Shown here: positions 9,401 to 18,089 of the stretch, piece after piece
Layout of the letters: every line of letters starts with the position of its first letter
Position numbering within the stretch: position 1 is the stretch's first letter
NCBI RefSeq assembly: GCF_029502005.1
Contig: NZ_JAMQOT010000010.1
Location: forward strand, 51,143 to 115,142
From: Natrinema salsiterrestre
GTDB taxonomy: Archaea; Halobacteriota; Halobacteria; Halobacteriales; Natrialbaceae
Direction: 5' to 3'
DNA length: 64,000 nucleotides
Translations under genes and position numbers: made by a program
The notes under the pieces: generated by a model
Told to the model about the DNA's origin: nothing
Seen by the model: the letters and a program-made list of their open reading frames with translations, nothing else
Database searches by the model: none

Positions 9401-9820
9401 ATGGGTCTCGAAGTACTTGACCGACACAGTGAGGCACTGTTCGAGCTCCTCTGCTGCCCCGTCTGCGGACAGGAGGTGTTCACCCACATTCCCTTCGAGG
9501 GGGTGTTCTGCAAGAACTGCAACACCCAGGTCGAACTCCAAAAGTCCCGAGAGACACGCGGCTACGAGGTGGCTGTGCTCGCCTGCTTCGATACCGACAC
9601 GACCCGGAACCTCCACGTCGACGAGAAACTGCGCCGCGACCTGCCTGAATGGGTCTGCGCGCGTGAAGATCCTGGGCGCACCGGGCGCCTACGAGGTCGA
9701 CTGGTGGAGTCCGGAGTCGGATGGGGCTGGGAACCTGTGGAGCGTGGAGAGTTCGACTCGTCGATGATTGCCCGACCGGGCACGTTGTACCGAGCCGGGG
9801 AGTGGCCGACGCGGCCGTAG
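9401..9820 (+). pseudogene. Zinc-ribbon protein with two compensating frameshifts
   Basis: From ATG 9401 the frame encodes MGLEVLDRHSEALFELL and a zinc ribbon (CPVCGQ, then CKNC), a conserved haloarchaeal small-protein type. After RRDLPE (about 9648) the family-like sequence moves to the next frame (SARVKILGAPGAYEVDWWSPE) and returns to the first frame near 9727 (GWEPVERGEFD). A base gain and a later base loss therefore leave the frame open but replace about 25 residues (VCAREDPGRTG...). The C-terminus also looks altered. It may still be translated, but is probably damaged. Confidence 0.6.
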
Positions 9821-9829
9821 CTCGAGTAC

Positions 9830-9973
9830 GTCGACCGACTCGCGAGCTGCGAGCAGCTGCCGCCAGTAGGCGAACGTCGTCTGGTAGTAAGCGCCGTCGT
9901 CGACTGGATAGACGAGCGTTTCGAAGTCCTCGCCGACGACCCGTGGCCCCATTCGGATCTGCTCGCACTCCAA
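9830..9973 (-). pseudogene. Possible relic of a small acidic protein
   Basis: From ATG 9973 the minus strand reads MECEQIRMGPRVVGEDFETL and then VYPVDDGAYYQTTFAYWRQL, a plausible haloarchaeal sequence. It then degenerates into Arg-rich sequence that looks like frame noise over the neighbouring gene. The family is not recognised; treat it as a remnant. Confidence 0.3.
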
Positions 9974-10067
9974 GTGGGGGTCAGCGACCGTCGCAATTGG
10001 CGGTACTGAACATGTTCTCGCTCCGGTTCAGACTGGACACTCTCGGAGTCGGGGGAAGGTTCACAGC

Positions 10068-10319
10068 TTGGCTTACGAGGTGGATTCAGCAGATACCTCC
10101 GCTGGCGAATGGGCAAATATCGAAAAGGCATGGCTGGAAACCGGATTACAGAGCACTTCAGTTATCTTCAAGCTCGTTCCAACCCCGAGCGGGGAGCTCG
10201 CTCTTTCGTTGGAAAAGTATAAGGAAAACCGCGACGCCGGCGAGTTTATTACCGGCTCTACCGAGTTCGAGCGTAATCTCAAAGAGAACCTCCACGAACT
10301 CGCTAACCTTCTGGGTTGA
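10068..10319 (+). CDS. Small protein upstream of the GmrSD-type gene
   Basis: 83 aa with TTG 10068 or GTG 10080 as start. It is acidic and mostly helical near the C-terminus (EFERNLKENLHELANLLG). There are no catalytic motifs and I do not recognise the family. It ends 63 nt before the large DUF262-HNH gene on the same strand, so it may be a cofactor, inhibitor or regulator of that protein. Confidence 0.5.
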   Translation: MAYEVDSADTSAGEWANIEKAWLETGLQSTSVIFKLVPTPSGELALSLEKYKENRDAGEFITGSTEFERNLKENLHELANLLG

Positions 10320-10382
10320 CCTGACTCGGCCCGGAAACCCGCCCACAACGGTAAATGGAAGGACTACAAACAGCAGTCAATA

Positions 10383-12824
10383 ATGTCGGACGAGGCTGAC
10401 GATTTGTATGATAAATACATCGACTACGATGGCAGAGATCTCGATACCAGGAATGTCGGTGATGGGAAAGTAGTTCGGCCGATTACGGCCGAGAACTTCG
10501 AGATGGAGAAACGGACTCTAGGGGAAGTTCTCACCGATCAGAAGTTCAACGTACCAGAGTACCAGCGACTGTACTCGTGGAAGAACATCCACCACGAACA
10601 GTATTGGTCGGACATCGAGCAGTTCGTTACTGCCGACCTGGTCGCTGACCGACGCGAGGTGTCTGACGTGTTCTTCAGCTCGATGTACTTCGCGGTCAAC
10701 GACGACAAACAGGTGTACGAGGTCATCGACGGCCAACAGCGGCTGACGACGACACACCTGCTGTTGCGCGTCCTTATGGAGCACCTCGAGGACGTTGATC
10801 CAGCTTCTATCGAGGACGATACCCTCGCGGAGTTCCGGGACTATGGGATCGGGCGAATCACCGATATCCTCTATGTGGAGGAATCATTCGGGAAACGTGA
10901 GCCCCGACTCACGCTGAACAAACACGACGCTGAATTTTTCAAAGCCCTCATGATGGGGCCGTCCGCCCAGGTGGACTACCTCAAAAATGAAGCGGACTTC
11001 AGCATTCACGGGAACAACAGCGACGCGGTGCAAGTCTCGGAATGTCTGGACCGGTTCGGCATCACGGACGATGAACTCGCAGACTTAGATACGGACTCTC
11101 TCTCAATGGGGGCGTTCTTCAAACTATACCGGTCACATCGGCGGTTGTTGAACGCTTACGAGTTCTACGACAAGAAGATCAGCGACGTCATCGCCGACGC
11201 CGAGACGCCGGACGAGACGGTGCGAGCGCTTGTGAACATCCTCAATTACGTCTACAACTCCTACCATGTCGGGGAGTACCTGATTCGAGAGGCGGAATCG
11301 GACTTCCGGATGCAGATTTTCGAGATTTTAAATGACCGTGGCGTCGATCTGACGAAAATCGACCGTATCAGGGCCGCAGTCGTGAACGCCTTCTTCGATA
11401 CCGACGTGAAAGACGAGTACGTCGACAAGTGGGAAGACATCGTAGTAGCGTTTGCAACCGATGGTAATGCCATCGACGACTACCTCTCGATCTATCTGAG
11501 TATCGTCGACGATGGCATCGACAGGATTGGTGATGCGAGCGCTGAACTGACCAACGCCTTCGACACGCGGAACATCGACTCGGATGTCGTCCCGCGCCTC
11601 CGGAATCTCGATGAAGCGAAGGCCTTCCTCGACTACGCGCACGACCTCGTCGACTACTATCAAGATATCACAACCACGGAGCTCGCCGCTGAGGACCTTG
11701 AGTTAGCCAGTCACCGAGAGCAGTGTCGGGAAATCCTTGTTCGCCTCAATAACCAACAGATGGACCAGTGGCGGCCGTTCGTCTTGGCGCTCTACTATCA
11801 CACCAATCCTGAATCGGAACGTGATGCAGCACAGTTCTATCGCGTATTAGAGACCATCGAGAAACTCAACCTGCGCCGCCTCCTCATTTCTGAACGACCG
11901 AGTATTTTCCGCGAGGTGTTCATCGAGGCCGTCGAAGAGTTCAACCTCGCACCAACCGCGGATGGGACTCCAGACAGTGTGTACGAGGCCTCTCGAGAGT
12001 ATCTCATCACCGAGATGCGTTCCTCTACGCCGACGCTGTTCGGCGACCGGTTCATCGATACGGTCGTTCAGACGCAGTCCTGGAGTACTGGAACGGCGCG
12101 ACTGCTCTTCGGAAAGATCGCCCAGGATTACTTCGACGACGGTAGTCGTGCCGTCGAGCGAGACCTGAATATGGGGAACATCCATCTCGAACACGTCCTA
12201 CCGCAGACTCCCGTCAGCGACCCAGAAGACCCTACGTGGCTTCGCGAGTTTTTCAAACTCGATTCGGAGCCGGATATCGAGATTGCGTCAGAGATCGAGC
12301 GCTATATCGAGCTGGTGCAGCGCTCGGATCTCGATGAAGAGGAGGAGCGACTGAAAGACAACATCTCGGAGTTCATCACGCAGGGGTTCATCGACGATAT
12401 CGGGAACTTCCTCTTGCTCCGCGATACCGATAATATCGGAGCGAGCAACCGACCACTCGCCGAGAAGATGACGCAGTACTACTCCGAGATCGACGGGTTC
12501 GCGAGTATCTACCCCAATCGGTATTTCACGGCCGAATATGGCAACGTCGATCGCGAATTCCTCGACAAACTCCGTGAGCAGCACGATGGCGGTGATGTTT
12601 CGAATATGGACGCCGATGTAGTGGCGTATTTCAATTCCTTCTGGACTTATGAGACCCTGCAGGATCGACGAATCGAGCTCCTGCTGGATATTCTGACGAC
12701 GCTAGGGTTCGATTCGTTTGAAAACGAATTCGGGATTGAATTCGACCAAGATGAGGTACGCCAAGAAATTCGAGAGAAGACTGACCAAGAGTTCGAGAAA
12801 CGTCTGTCCGTCCGGTCGCTTTGA
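10383..12824 (+). CDS. GmrSD-type (DUF262 + HNH/DUF1524) restriction-like protein
   Basis: 813 aa. The DUF262 domain carries the hallmark VIDGQQRLTT (about residues 113-122) in a ParB-like fold, with FNVPEYQRLYSW before it. The C-terminal half has an HNH-type DUF1524 nuclease motif, NIHLEHVLPQTP (about residue 600), and a later FLLLRDTDNIGASNRPL. In GmrSD enzymes DUF262 uses nucleotide hydrolysis to drive cleavage of glucosylated-hydroxymethylcytosine DNA; related single-chain proteins (BrxU, SspE) also restrict modified phage or use phosphorothioate marks. Which modification this one senses is unknown. A second, shorter protein of the same superfamily is at 46251. Confidence 0.85.
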   Translation: MSDEADDLYDKYIDYDGRDLDTRNVGDGKVVRPITAENFEMEKRTLGEVLTDQKFNVPEYQRLYSWKNIHHEQYWSDIEQFVTADLVADRREVSDVFFSSMYFAVNDDKQVYEVIDGQQRLTTTHLLLRVLMEHLEDVDPASIEDDTLAEFRDYGIGRITDILYVEESFGKREPRLTLNKHDAEFFKALMMGPSAQVDYLKNEADFSIHGNNSDAVQVSECLDRFGITDDELADLDTDSLSMGAFFKLYRSHRRLLNAYEFYDKKISDVIADAETPDETVRALVNILNYVYNSYHVGEYLIREAESDFRMQIFEILNDRGVDLTKIDRIRAAVVNAFFDTDVKDEYVDKWEDIVVAFATDGNAIDDYLSIYLSIVDDGIDRIGDASAELTNAFDTRNIDSDVVPRLRNLDEAKAFLDYAHDLVDYYQDITTTELAAEDLELASHREQCREILVRLNNQQMDQWRPFVLALYYHTNPESERDAAQFYRVLETIEKLNLRRLLISERPSIFREVFIEAVEEFNLAPTADGTPDSVYEASREYLITEMRSSTPTLFGDRFIDTVVQTQSWSTGTARLLFGKIAQDYFDDGSRAVERDLNMGNIHLEHVLPQTPVSDPEDPTWLREFFKLDSEPDIEIASEIERYIELVQRSDLDEEEERLKDNISEFITQGFIDDIGNFLLLRDTDNIGASNRPLAEKMTQYYSEIDGFASIYPNRYFTAEYGNVDREFLDKLREQHDGGDVSNMDADVVAYFNSFWTYETLQDRRIELLLDILTTLGFDSFENEFGIEFDQDEVRQEIREKTDQEFEKRLSVRSL

Positions 12825-12908
12825 CCCCTTTGAGAAGTCGGCTTTGCGAGCACCTGTAGAAGCCTACTCAACTGACTATCCTATTCAGCTCTGCCATCCT
12901 CACAGAAG

Positions 12909-13196
12909 GTGGCGACCACCTTTGCTGAAACGATAGAAACGAGCGAAACGAGCAAAACGAAGACAAACATCAAGGACGAGTGGAACGAGCGGACGATCTA
13001 GATTCCCGACGATGTCTTCAACGAAATGGAGGATACCTACCTCAAGTCGCAGCTAAAGCTCCGAAAGGCGGGCCAAGACGAATTCAAGAAGAACCGCCAC
13101 TTCTACCCGCTACTCGTCCAGTTCGGTGTTGAGGGGCTCTCTGATGTGGATGCTGAGAAAATTCAGGCTCGGCTTTCGGAACTCGGCGAGAAGTGA
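12909..13196 (+). pseudogene. Small plasmid gene (DUF8160-like) with one in-frame TAG
   Basis: A frame from GTG 12909 reads ETIETSETSKTKTNIKDEWN, then ERTI, TAG at 12999, then IPDDVFNEMEDTYLKSQLK and FYPLLVQFGVEGL, ending with TGA at 13194. The layout (Ser/Thr/Lys linker followed by a short helical domain with YIPDD-like and FYP motifs) is like small proteins found near haloarchaeal parA genes. The stop probably replaces Tyr. Family assignment is from memory and tentative. Confidence 0.5.
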
Positions 13197-13233
13197 CGCC
13201 GCGCAAAACAAAGCGCAAGCACAATTCTATACA

Positions 13234-13533
13234 TCACTCCGTGTCAGGCGATGAGGGAAGCGTCGCCTCGCTGAACTCATCCTTGATGAACACGATGATC
13301 AATCCGAGTATCGCGTCTATTCGTTCACGGTTGGAGTACATGTGGTTGTTATCCGTCGTCACCACCCGACTATTCTGATTCATTTCACGCATATTGGCGG
13401 CATCACACAAGATCTCCCTCTCAATACGATCGTCGACGAAGCGCAGTCGTTTCTGCTCGTCTTGGAAGACTGTAAAGCGACTGGCTGGTGTCACTCAGGC
13501 TTCAATCGCATATTTCTCGAGTAGCGTAGAGAC
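13234..13533 (-). pseudogene. C-terminal part of a small haloarchaeal gene with in-frame TGA
   Basis: The main stretch (13234-13494) encodes VTPASRFTVFQDEQKRLRF and REMNQNSRVVTTDNNHMYSN, ending in EATLPSSPDTE. Directly upstream in the same frame is AVSTLLEKYAIEA followed by TGA (13495-13497), so the gene seems to continue across a nonsense codon and is then truncated near the inverted repeat at 13542. The product may start from GTG 13494. Function unknown. Confidence 0.4.
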
Positions 13534-13541
13534 GGCCGCAG

Positions 13542-13584
13542 ATTAACCAACAACGGCGGGTATGAGTAAGCCTCGTTGGTTAAC
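13542..13584. repeat. Spaced inverted repeat TTAACCAACA, copy 2
   Basis: Left arm ATTAACCAACA (13542-13552) and right arm CGTTGGTTAAC (13574-13584) with a 21-bp spacer, same geometry as copy 1. It lies about 120 bp before the intact TFB gene. Confidence 0.75.
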
Positions 13585-13650
13585 AAAGTGCTCTCTCTCT
13601 CTCGAGACCAGCGACAGTCACGACATGGATCTATCCCGATGCTCAGCGAT

Positions 13651-13680
13651 GTTTATCGCCCCAGAAGGGGTGAAGGGGCT
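13651..13680 (+). promoter_or_regulatory. TTTAT plus hairpin leader element, copy 2
   Basis: GTTTATCG, then the hairpin CCCCagaAGGGG, then TGAAGG, 27 bp before the ATG of the TFB gene at 13707. It is the same module as at 1722 before the TFB pseudogene. Confidence 0.55.
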
Positions 13681-13706
13681 GTTCCGCTGTCCCTTCGGAG
13701 TCAACG

Positions 13707-14633
13707 ATGGCAACGAGTAACATCTATACGACGGCGTTCGACGAAGACGTCCAGACGACTACAACTGAGTGTCCAGATTGTGGTGGTAGTATCCGACAAA
13801 CCGGCCGTGAAATGACCTGTGAGGACTGTGGACTCATCCTCGAGGAGAACCAACTCGATCGAAGGCCCGATTGGGGGCGGAGCGACGGACAGGAATCGAA
13901 GAAACGAACTGGCGCACCACTGACGCCGACGCGTCACGATCGGGGTCTGTCCACCGAAATCGGCTATCACTGTGATGGGAACGGAACCACGCTCTCGAGT
14001 CAGAAACGACGGCAGCTGAATCGGCTGCGTCGCGAACAGTCCCGTGCACAGTGGCAGTCGAAAGCGGAACGAAACCTCGCGTATGGGCTCGGTGAGGCCA
14101 GGCGGATCGTCGCTCATCTCGGTCTAGCGAAGAGTATCCGTGATCAGGCATGCGCGCTCTTCCGACAGGCCCAATCCGAGGGGCTCTGTCACGGTCGATC
14201 GCTCGAGGCGGTAGCCGCAGCCAGTGTCTATGCAGCAACTCGATGTAACGGGCTCGGGCGATCACGGGCAGAAATCACTGCCAGTGCTCGCTGTGATCAG
14301 GGGAGACTCACCAACGCCTACGACGCGATGAACATCGACCTCGAGTTACCGACACAACCGATATCGGTGATCGATCGGATTCCAAAACTAGCGACGGAGC
14401 TCAAGGTTCCGGACCGAGTCCGTCGACGGGCAGTTGAGCTCGCACAGCAGGCGAGTGAAGCTGGACTCACGATTGGCCGTCGGCCGAGTGGCGTCGCAGC
14501 GGGGTGTTTGTATCTTGCTGCCGAGCGAGCTGGATTGTGTCTCACACAGCACCAGATCGCCGATACTGCAGGAACATCGCCGAATACACTTCGAAACCGA
14601 CGGGACGAGCTACTCGAGCTCGACGCCTGCTAA
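13707..14633 (+). CDS. tfb: Transcription initiation factor TFB (TFIIB), plasmid-type paralogue
   Basis: 308 aa. The N-terminal zinc ribbon is CPDCGG followed by CEDCGL (residues about 20-45), and the next segment TEIGYHCDGNGTTLSSQKRR corresponds to the B-reader/linker. The core has two cyclin folds: repeat 1 from about residue 115 (AERNLAYGLGEARRIVAHLG) and repeat 2 from about 210 (DRIPKLATELKVPDRVRRRA), ending in a helix-turn-helix (HQIADTAGTSPNTLRNRRDEL). TFB bridges TBP-promoter DNA and RNA polymerase. Haloarchaea carry several TFBs that direct different promoter sets, so a plasmid copy could switch expression of island genes. The decayed paralogue at 1791 shares its upstream hairpin element. 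Start ATG 13707 places the ribbon correctly. Confidence 0.92.
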   Translation: MATSNIYTTAFDEDVQTTTTECPDCGGSIRQTGREMTCEDCGLILEENQLDRRPDWGRSDGQESKKRTGAPLTPTRHDRGLSTEIGYHCDGNGTTLSSQKRRQLNRLRREQSRAQWQSKAERNLAYGLGEARRIVAHLGLAKSIRDQACALFRQAQSEGLCHGRSLEAVAAASVYAATRCNGLGRSRAEITASARCDQGRLTNAYDAMNIDLELPTQPISVIDRIPKLATELKVPDRVRRRAVELAQQASEAGLTIGRRPSGVAAGCLYLAAERAGLCLTQHQIADTAGTSPNTLRNRRDELLELDAC

Positions 14634-14689
14634 GAAAGAAGGACGGGATGAAGGCAGCGAGACTCCGCTCGAACGGTGACTCGTGTAGG

Positions 14690-14718
14690 TTTTTTCACCC
14701 CCTGAGGGGTGAGGGGCG
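14690..14718 (+). promoter_or_regulatory. TTTTTT plus hairpin leader element, copy 3
   Basis: TTTTTTCA, then ACCCCctgaGGGGT, then GAGGGG, about 33 bp before ATG 14751 of the ArdC-like gene. It may also terminate transcription of the TFB gene that ends at 14633. Confidence 0.5.
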
Positions 14719-14750
14719 TTCTCAAAATTGAGCGTCCGTCATCGAAACCA

Positions 14751-15689
14751 ATGACTACGAGCGACTGTTCGCAGGTGTCCTTCGAAGACTCGGACACCAG
14801 ACGCGATGAGATGCATAGCACGATGGAAGCGTGGGCCAAAGACCTCGTCGACGAAGTCGACGACGCAGCCTCGAGTGAGCAGTTCAAGAAGTGGCTCGAT
14901 GTGCAGAGTCGTTTCCACGATTATTCCTACCGAAATACGCTCCTGATCAACCGGCAGTGTCCGCATGCGACTCGCGTTGCCGGCTATCGGACGTGGCAAA
15001 ACGAGTTCAATCGACATGTGTCGGAAGGCGAGAGCGCAATCTGGATCTGGGCACCGATCATCGCGAAGCAGTGTCCCGACTGTGAGAACTCTCCATCATA
15101 CCACGAGCGAAGCGACTGTGAATACGATGAGACGCCACCTGAAGAGTGGTCGAAAGGTCTTGTCGGGTTTCGCCCAGCACCAGTGTTCGATATTTCCCAG
15201 ACTGAGGGAGAACCACTGCCCGAGCTCGAGACCGAAGCGACTGGAGATGCCGATGAACTACTTCCAGCGCTTCTCGAGGCAGCCCCGTCACTCACTGTGG
15301 ATGTGGCGGTCGTCTCCCAACCGGAGTGGACTCACGGCGATGCCAAGGGCGTCTGTCAGTATCGGTCTCCTGCAGAGCAACCACTAATCGAGATTCGCGA
15401 TCGTGAGAACAGTGCCGATATCGCTGTGACACTCGTCCACGAATACGCGCATGCACTCTTACACAATGAGACCGACGACAAGACCGAGCGCTCGAAACGC
15501 GAACTCGAGGCAGAGGCAGTCAGCTACATCGTCGGACGGTACTTCGGGATAGATACGAGCGGGTCGGCGTTCTATCTGGCTGCATGGGAAGGTGACGAGC
15601 CAGAGGTGATCTTCGACCGGCTTGAGCGGATCAGTTCGACTGCCCAAGAGATCATCGACGTCGTCAACATGGTGACCGACGATGAGTGA
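14751..15689 (+). CDS. ArdC-like antirestriction protein with zinc metallopeptidase domain
   Basis: 312 aa from ATG 14751; GTG 14709 is in frame but lies in the leader hairpin. The N-terminal ArdC-type ssDNA-binding region contains FHDYSYRNTLLINRQCP and VAGYRTWQNEFNRHVSEGES. An inserted CxxC pair follows (CPDCENSPSY). The C-terminal domain has the zinc-protease motif HEYAHALLH (about residues 230-238) with a downstream Glu in ELEAEAVSYIVG. Bacterial ArdC proteins protect incoming plasmid DNA from restriction. In haloarchaea such genes are common on plasmids. A small HalOD1-like gene overlaps its stop by 8 nt. A degenerate second copy of its C-terminus lies at 54006. Confidence 0.8.
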   Translation: MTTSDCSQVSFEDSDTRRDEMHSTMEAWAKDLVDEVDDAASSEQFKKWLDVQSRFHDYSYRNTLLINRQCPHATRVAGYRTWQNEFNRHVSEGESAIWIWAPIIAKQCPDCENSPSYHERSDCEYDETPPEEWSKGLVGFRPAPVFDISQTEGEPLPELETEATGDADELLPALLEAAPSLTVDVAVVSQPEWTHGDAKGVCQYRSPAEQPLIEIRDRENSADIAVTLVHEYAHALLHNETDDKTERSKRELEAEAVSYIVGRYFGIDTSGSAFYLAAWEGDEPEVIFDRLERISSTAQEIIDVVNMVTDDE

Positions 15690-15900
15690 TCGACCGCTCC
15701 TGGTCGAGATCATCAATGCACTCGAAGAACAAGGCCTTGACCGGGACGAGTACCAACTCCAACAGGTGATTGATGTCGAAGCCCTCGAGCGACTTGTAGA
15801 CTCAACGGGCCCACACACTGATCTCGAGATTTGGTTCTCGATTGGTGAGCTCCGTGTAATAGTAACACGATCCGATGTCGCCGTAATCAAGGTGTCGTAA
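15682..15900 (+). CDS. HalOD1-like small protein
   Basis: 72 aa, start ATG overlapping the ArdC-like stop. The sequence LLVEIINALEEQGLDRDEYQ, then VIDVEALERL and LEIWFSIGELRVIVTRS, follows the pattern of HalOD1 output domains: a helix, 'VID..AL..L', then two beta strands. These are small haloarchaeal modules, often signal-transduction outputs, of unknown action. Translational coupling to the ArdC-like gene suggests a shared role. Confidence 0.55.
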   Translation: MSDRPLLVEIINALEEQGLDRDEYQLQQVIDVEALERLVDSTGPHTDLEIWFSIGELRVIVTRSDVAVIKVS

Positions 15901-16194
15901 CGGGAGTTCGCCGAGTCAGACTAACAGTCAGTCCAATTCCCAGTAACCGCTCGGTGCAGTTTGTGTGGTGCCAGACCGGTCGACTACGACAGAACATGCG
16001 ACGTTCTCGGAGTTCGCTACGAACCAGACGACTGACTCGATGCCAGCCAGTCAGCTATTGACCGCTGAGATCGTGACGATGACAGCTGACAGGCGGATTG
16101 CAATCTCTCAAGTGAAAGCTATTATCGTCCACTTTTTGCCAGCTTGAATATTTCTATCATTAGATTGTGTGGATTCTTACTAGACTAGTATATC
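15901..16194. other. Gene-poor stretch before cluster A
   Basis: No convincing gene. One short frame from 15965 to 16147 has random-looking composition. The end is AT-rich (16140-16200) and probably holds the promoter of the next operon. Confidence 0.4.
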
Positions 16195-16224
16195 GTTTTT
16201 ATTCACCCCATAAGAGTGAGGTGA
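16195..16224 (+). promoter_or_regulatory. TTTTTATT plus imperfect hairpin leader element, copy 4
   Basis: CGTTTTTATTCACCCCataAGAGTGAGGTG resembles the elements at 1722, 13651, 14690 and 45389, with one stem mismatch. It lies 115-165 nt before the first gene of cluster A, further than in the other copies. Confidence 0.45.
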
Positions 16225-16389
16225 TAAAGTAAATTCACATAGTAGGTCAGGAACTGAAATCATCAGAACTCGAGTGGGATATCAGTATCAGAGCTAGACG
16301 GAGTACTCATCATCAACCCAAATAGCAGTTCGAAGTCCATGACTCACCATCAACTATATACAAGTGCACCAACGATCAGGGATAAGAGC

Positions 16390-16851
16390 ATGTCGACGCT
16401 ACTTATTCAATCTTGCTCAAAGTCTAAAAAACAGACAGATGAGCCCATTTCTGCTATGGAATTGTACTCGGGATACTTCTTCAAAATCATAAAAAAGTCG
16501 AGAAGAGAAGAGACGGTAAATTCAAACATTGATGTGGGTATTCTGTCTGCAAAATATGGATTTATCAAGTCTGATGAAAAGATAACCGCTTATGATCGCA
16601 AGATGAACTCTGAACGAGCAATGGAAATTGGATCAACAATGAGAGAAGAACTTCGAAATTACATATCACACGAAGGCTATAACCGAATTATCATCAATGC
16701 TGGAAAGGAATACCGGAAGGCGATAAATGGATTCGATGATGGTCTGTCTGTTGACATATACGAGATTATTGGTGATGGGCTTGGGTTAAAAGGCCAATCG
16801 CTGAAAAAATTCTTGAGAGGAGATGAATCCGGTATTATGAAGGTGAACTAA
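16390..16851 (+). CDS. DUF6884/CSxxKK-type protein, first gene of transglycosylase cluster A
   Basis: 153 aa from ATG 16390, where the conserved strand TLLIQSCSKSKK begins; ATG 16339 would add 17 residues. Motifs in order are CSKSKK, then VGILSAKYGFI, then ITAYDRKM, then YNRIIINAGKEYRKAI. The same order (PCSQKKPYSESRTH, LSGMYGPVP, LGYEYML, YDEIVAYVASAEYRDVI) forms the C-terminal domain of the transglycosylase at 43208, so the domain is separate here and fused there. It is like the domain following TGT in archaeosine enzymes. The stop overlaps the next ATG by one base. The DNA is AT-richer than its neighbours, a sign of transfer. Confidence 0.7.
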   Translation: MSTLLIQSCSKSKKQTDEPISAMELYSGYFFKIIKKSRREETVNSNIDVGILSAKYGFIKSDEKITAYDRKMNSERAMEIGSTMREELRNYISHEGYNRIIINAGKEYRKAINGFDDGLSVDIYEIIGDGLGLKGQSLKKFLRGDESGIMKVN

Positions 16852-18089
16852 TGTCCGAATCAGTTATACCATCCATCGATTTCGAGGTGACTTCGACGGC
16901 TGGAGATGCTCGAGCAGGGTCATTATCAATCAGAGATACAGTAATTGAAACCCCTAACCTCTTCCCTGTGCTGAATTTCTACGGAGGGGGAACAATAAAT
17001 AGCAACTACGGGGGTGGAATTCATCGGACTGTCAAGGAATTCATGATCGGCCATGAGCGGATTAACGGAGGTGATTATTCCAAGTTCTTTGATGGAGTAA
17101 TGACGTCCGTTTCGTCACTGACCGACTACAATATTACCAGAGAAAGGTATGACGATTATGTGTCGCAGCCAATCAAAGAGCGTGATGTGTTCTCTCCCTT
17201 TTCTGGCATATTATTTATTGATTCTGGGGGGTTCAAATTCCTCAGTAGTGATGAGCTTGATGGAAGCAACTTCCAAATTGAAATAGACCAAGAGAAAGTC
17301 TATGAGATCCAGCAGAAGATGGGTGCAGATATAATTGTCAATCTTGACCGACCGATTTCGCCTGACGATACGCATAACCAACGTATCGAAAAAGCCCAAC
17401 AAACTGGAAAGAACATCGCGAAGTTCCTTGAACTTTCATCTGATTTTCGTGGGGCCCGATACTTGACACTTCACGGATATAACTATTCGATGATGGATGA
17501 GTTCCTTACTGAAATCACTCGCTATACTAGCGCTGAAACGCTTCGATCGGCTTTTGATGGAATCGCCCTTGGAAGTCTTGTTCCGAAGAAAGATGATCGG
17601 AACGCGCTGATTGATGCCGTTATTGACTGTCGTGCCGTTCTCGAAGATTGGGGATTTGAGGAATTACCGCTTCATGTTCTTGGAATCTCGAGCCGAGCAA
17701 TTCCACTTCTCGTCGCACTCGGAGTAGATACCTTCGACTCATCAACATATCTTCAAACTGCGATAAACGGTGGGTATTGTACGTCGCTGATGGAGACAGT
17801 AGACGTCTCCGAAGCGGATCCTGAACAATGTGACTGTACAGTCTGTTCGTCAGAATACTTGAAAGAGTGGATGCTAGGAGATGCACCATACCAAAAAGAT
17901 ATGCTGGGAGCAGTTGCGATGCATAACTTAATAATTCAGAAACGTTCAATCTTCGAAATACGTGACCGAGTCAGATGCGGTGAGACGGAACCACTAATTG
18001 AGTACATCGAATCAACCGTGGCACAAGATAAGCCAACAAGAGAACACGCGCATCGAGTTGTCAACCATTCGCTCGGAGGGTACTTCTAA
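16851..18089 (+). CDS. TGT-fold transglycosylase, DpdA-like, cluster A
   Basis: 412 aa. The TGT barrel signatures are FIDSGGF (residues 122-128, catalytic Asp124) and GVDTFDSS (291-298, candidate nucleophile Asp296 or Asp293). A zinc site follows: CDCTVC (Cys327, 329, 332) with His358 in AMHN. tRNA-guanine transglycosylases swap guanine for preQ0 or preQ1 in tRNA; the DpdA branch does it in DNA. This protein lacks PUA and other RNA-binding domains of the archaeal tRNA enzyme and sits among helicase, ATPase and nuclease genes, which favours a DNA substrate. It is co-directional and overlapping with the DUF6884-type gene and the GHKL gene. Archaeal hosts make preQ0 for archaeosine. Confidence 0.8.
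   Translation: MSESVIPSIDFEVTSTAGDARAGSLSIRDTVIETPNLFPVLNFYGGGTINSNYGGGIHRTVKEFMIGHERINGGDYSKFFDGVMTSVSSLTDYNITRERYDDYVSQPIKERDVFSPFSGILFIDSGGFKFLSSDELDGSNFQIEIDQEKVYEIQQKMGADIIVNLDRPISPDDTHNQRIEKAQQTGKNIAKFLELSSDFRGARYLTLHGYNYSMMDEFLTEITRYTSAETLRSAFDGIALGSLVPKKDDRNALIDAVIDCRAVLEDWGFEELPLHVLGISSRAIPLLVALGVDTFDSSTYLQTAINGGYCTSLMETVDVSEADPEQCDCTVCSSEYLKEWMLGDAPYQKDMLGAVAMHNLIIQKRSIFEIRDRVRCGETEPLIEYIESTVAQDKPTREHAHRVVNHSLGGYF

Noticed and set aside
15965..16147. 60-codon frame before cluster A
   Set aside because: No conserved-looking sequence, no ribosome-binding site, and low-complexity composition.
16851..18089. Ordinary archaeosine tRNA-guanine transglycosylase
   Set aside because: It lacks the PUA and adjoining RNA-binding domains of archaeal TgtA and is embedded in helicase, ATPase and nuclease genes. 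Not strictly excluded without a phylogeny.
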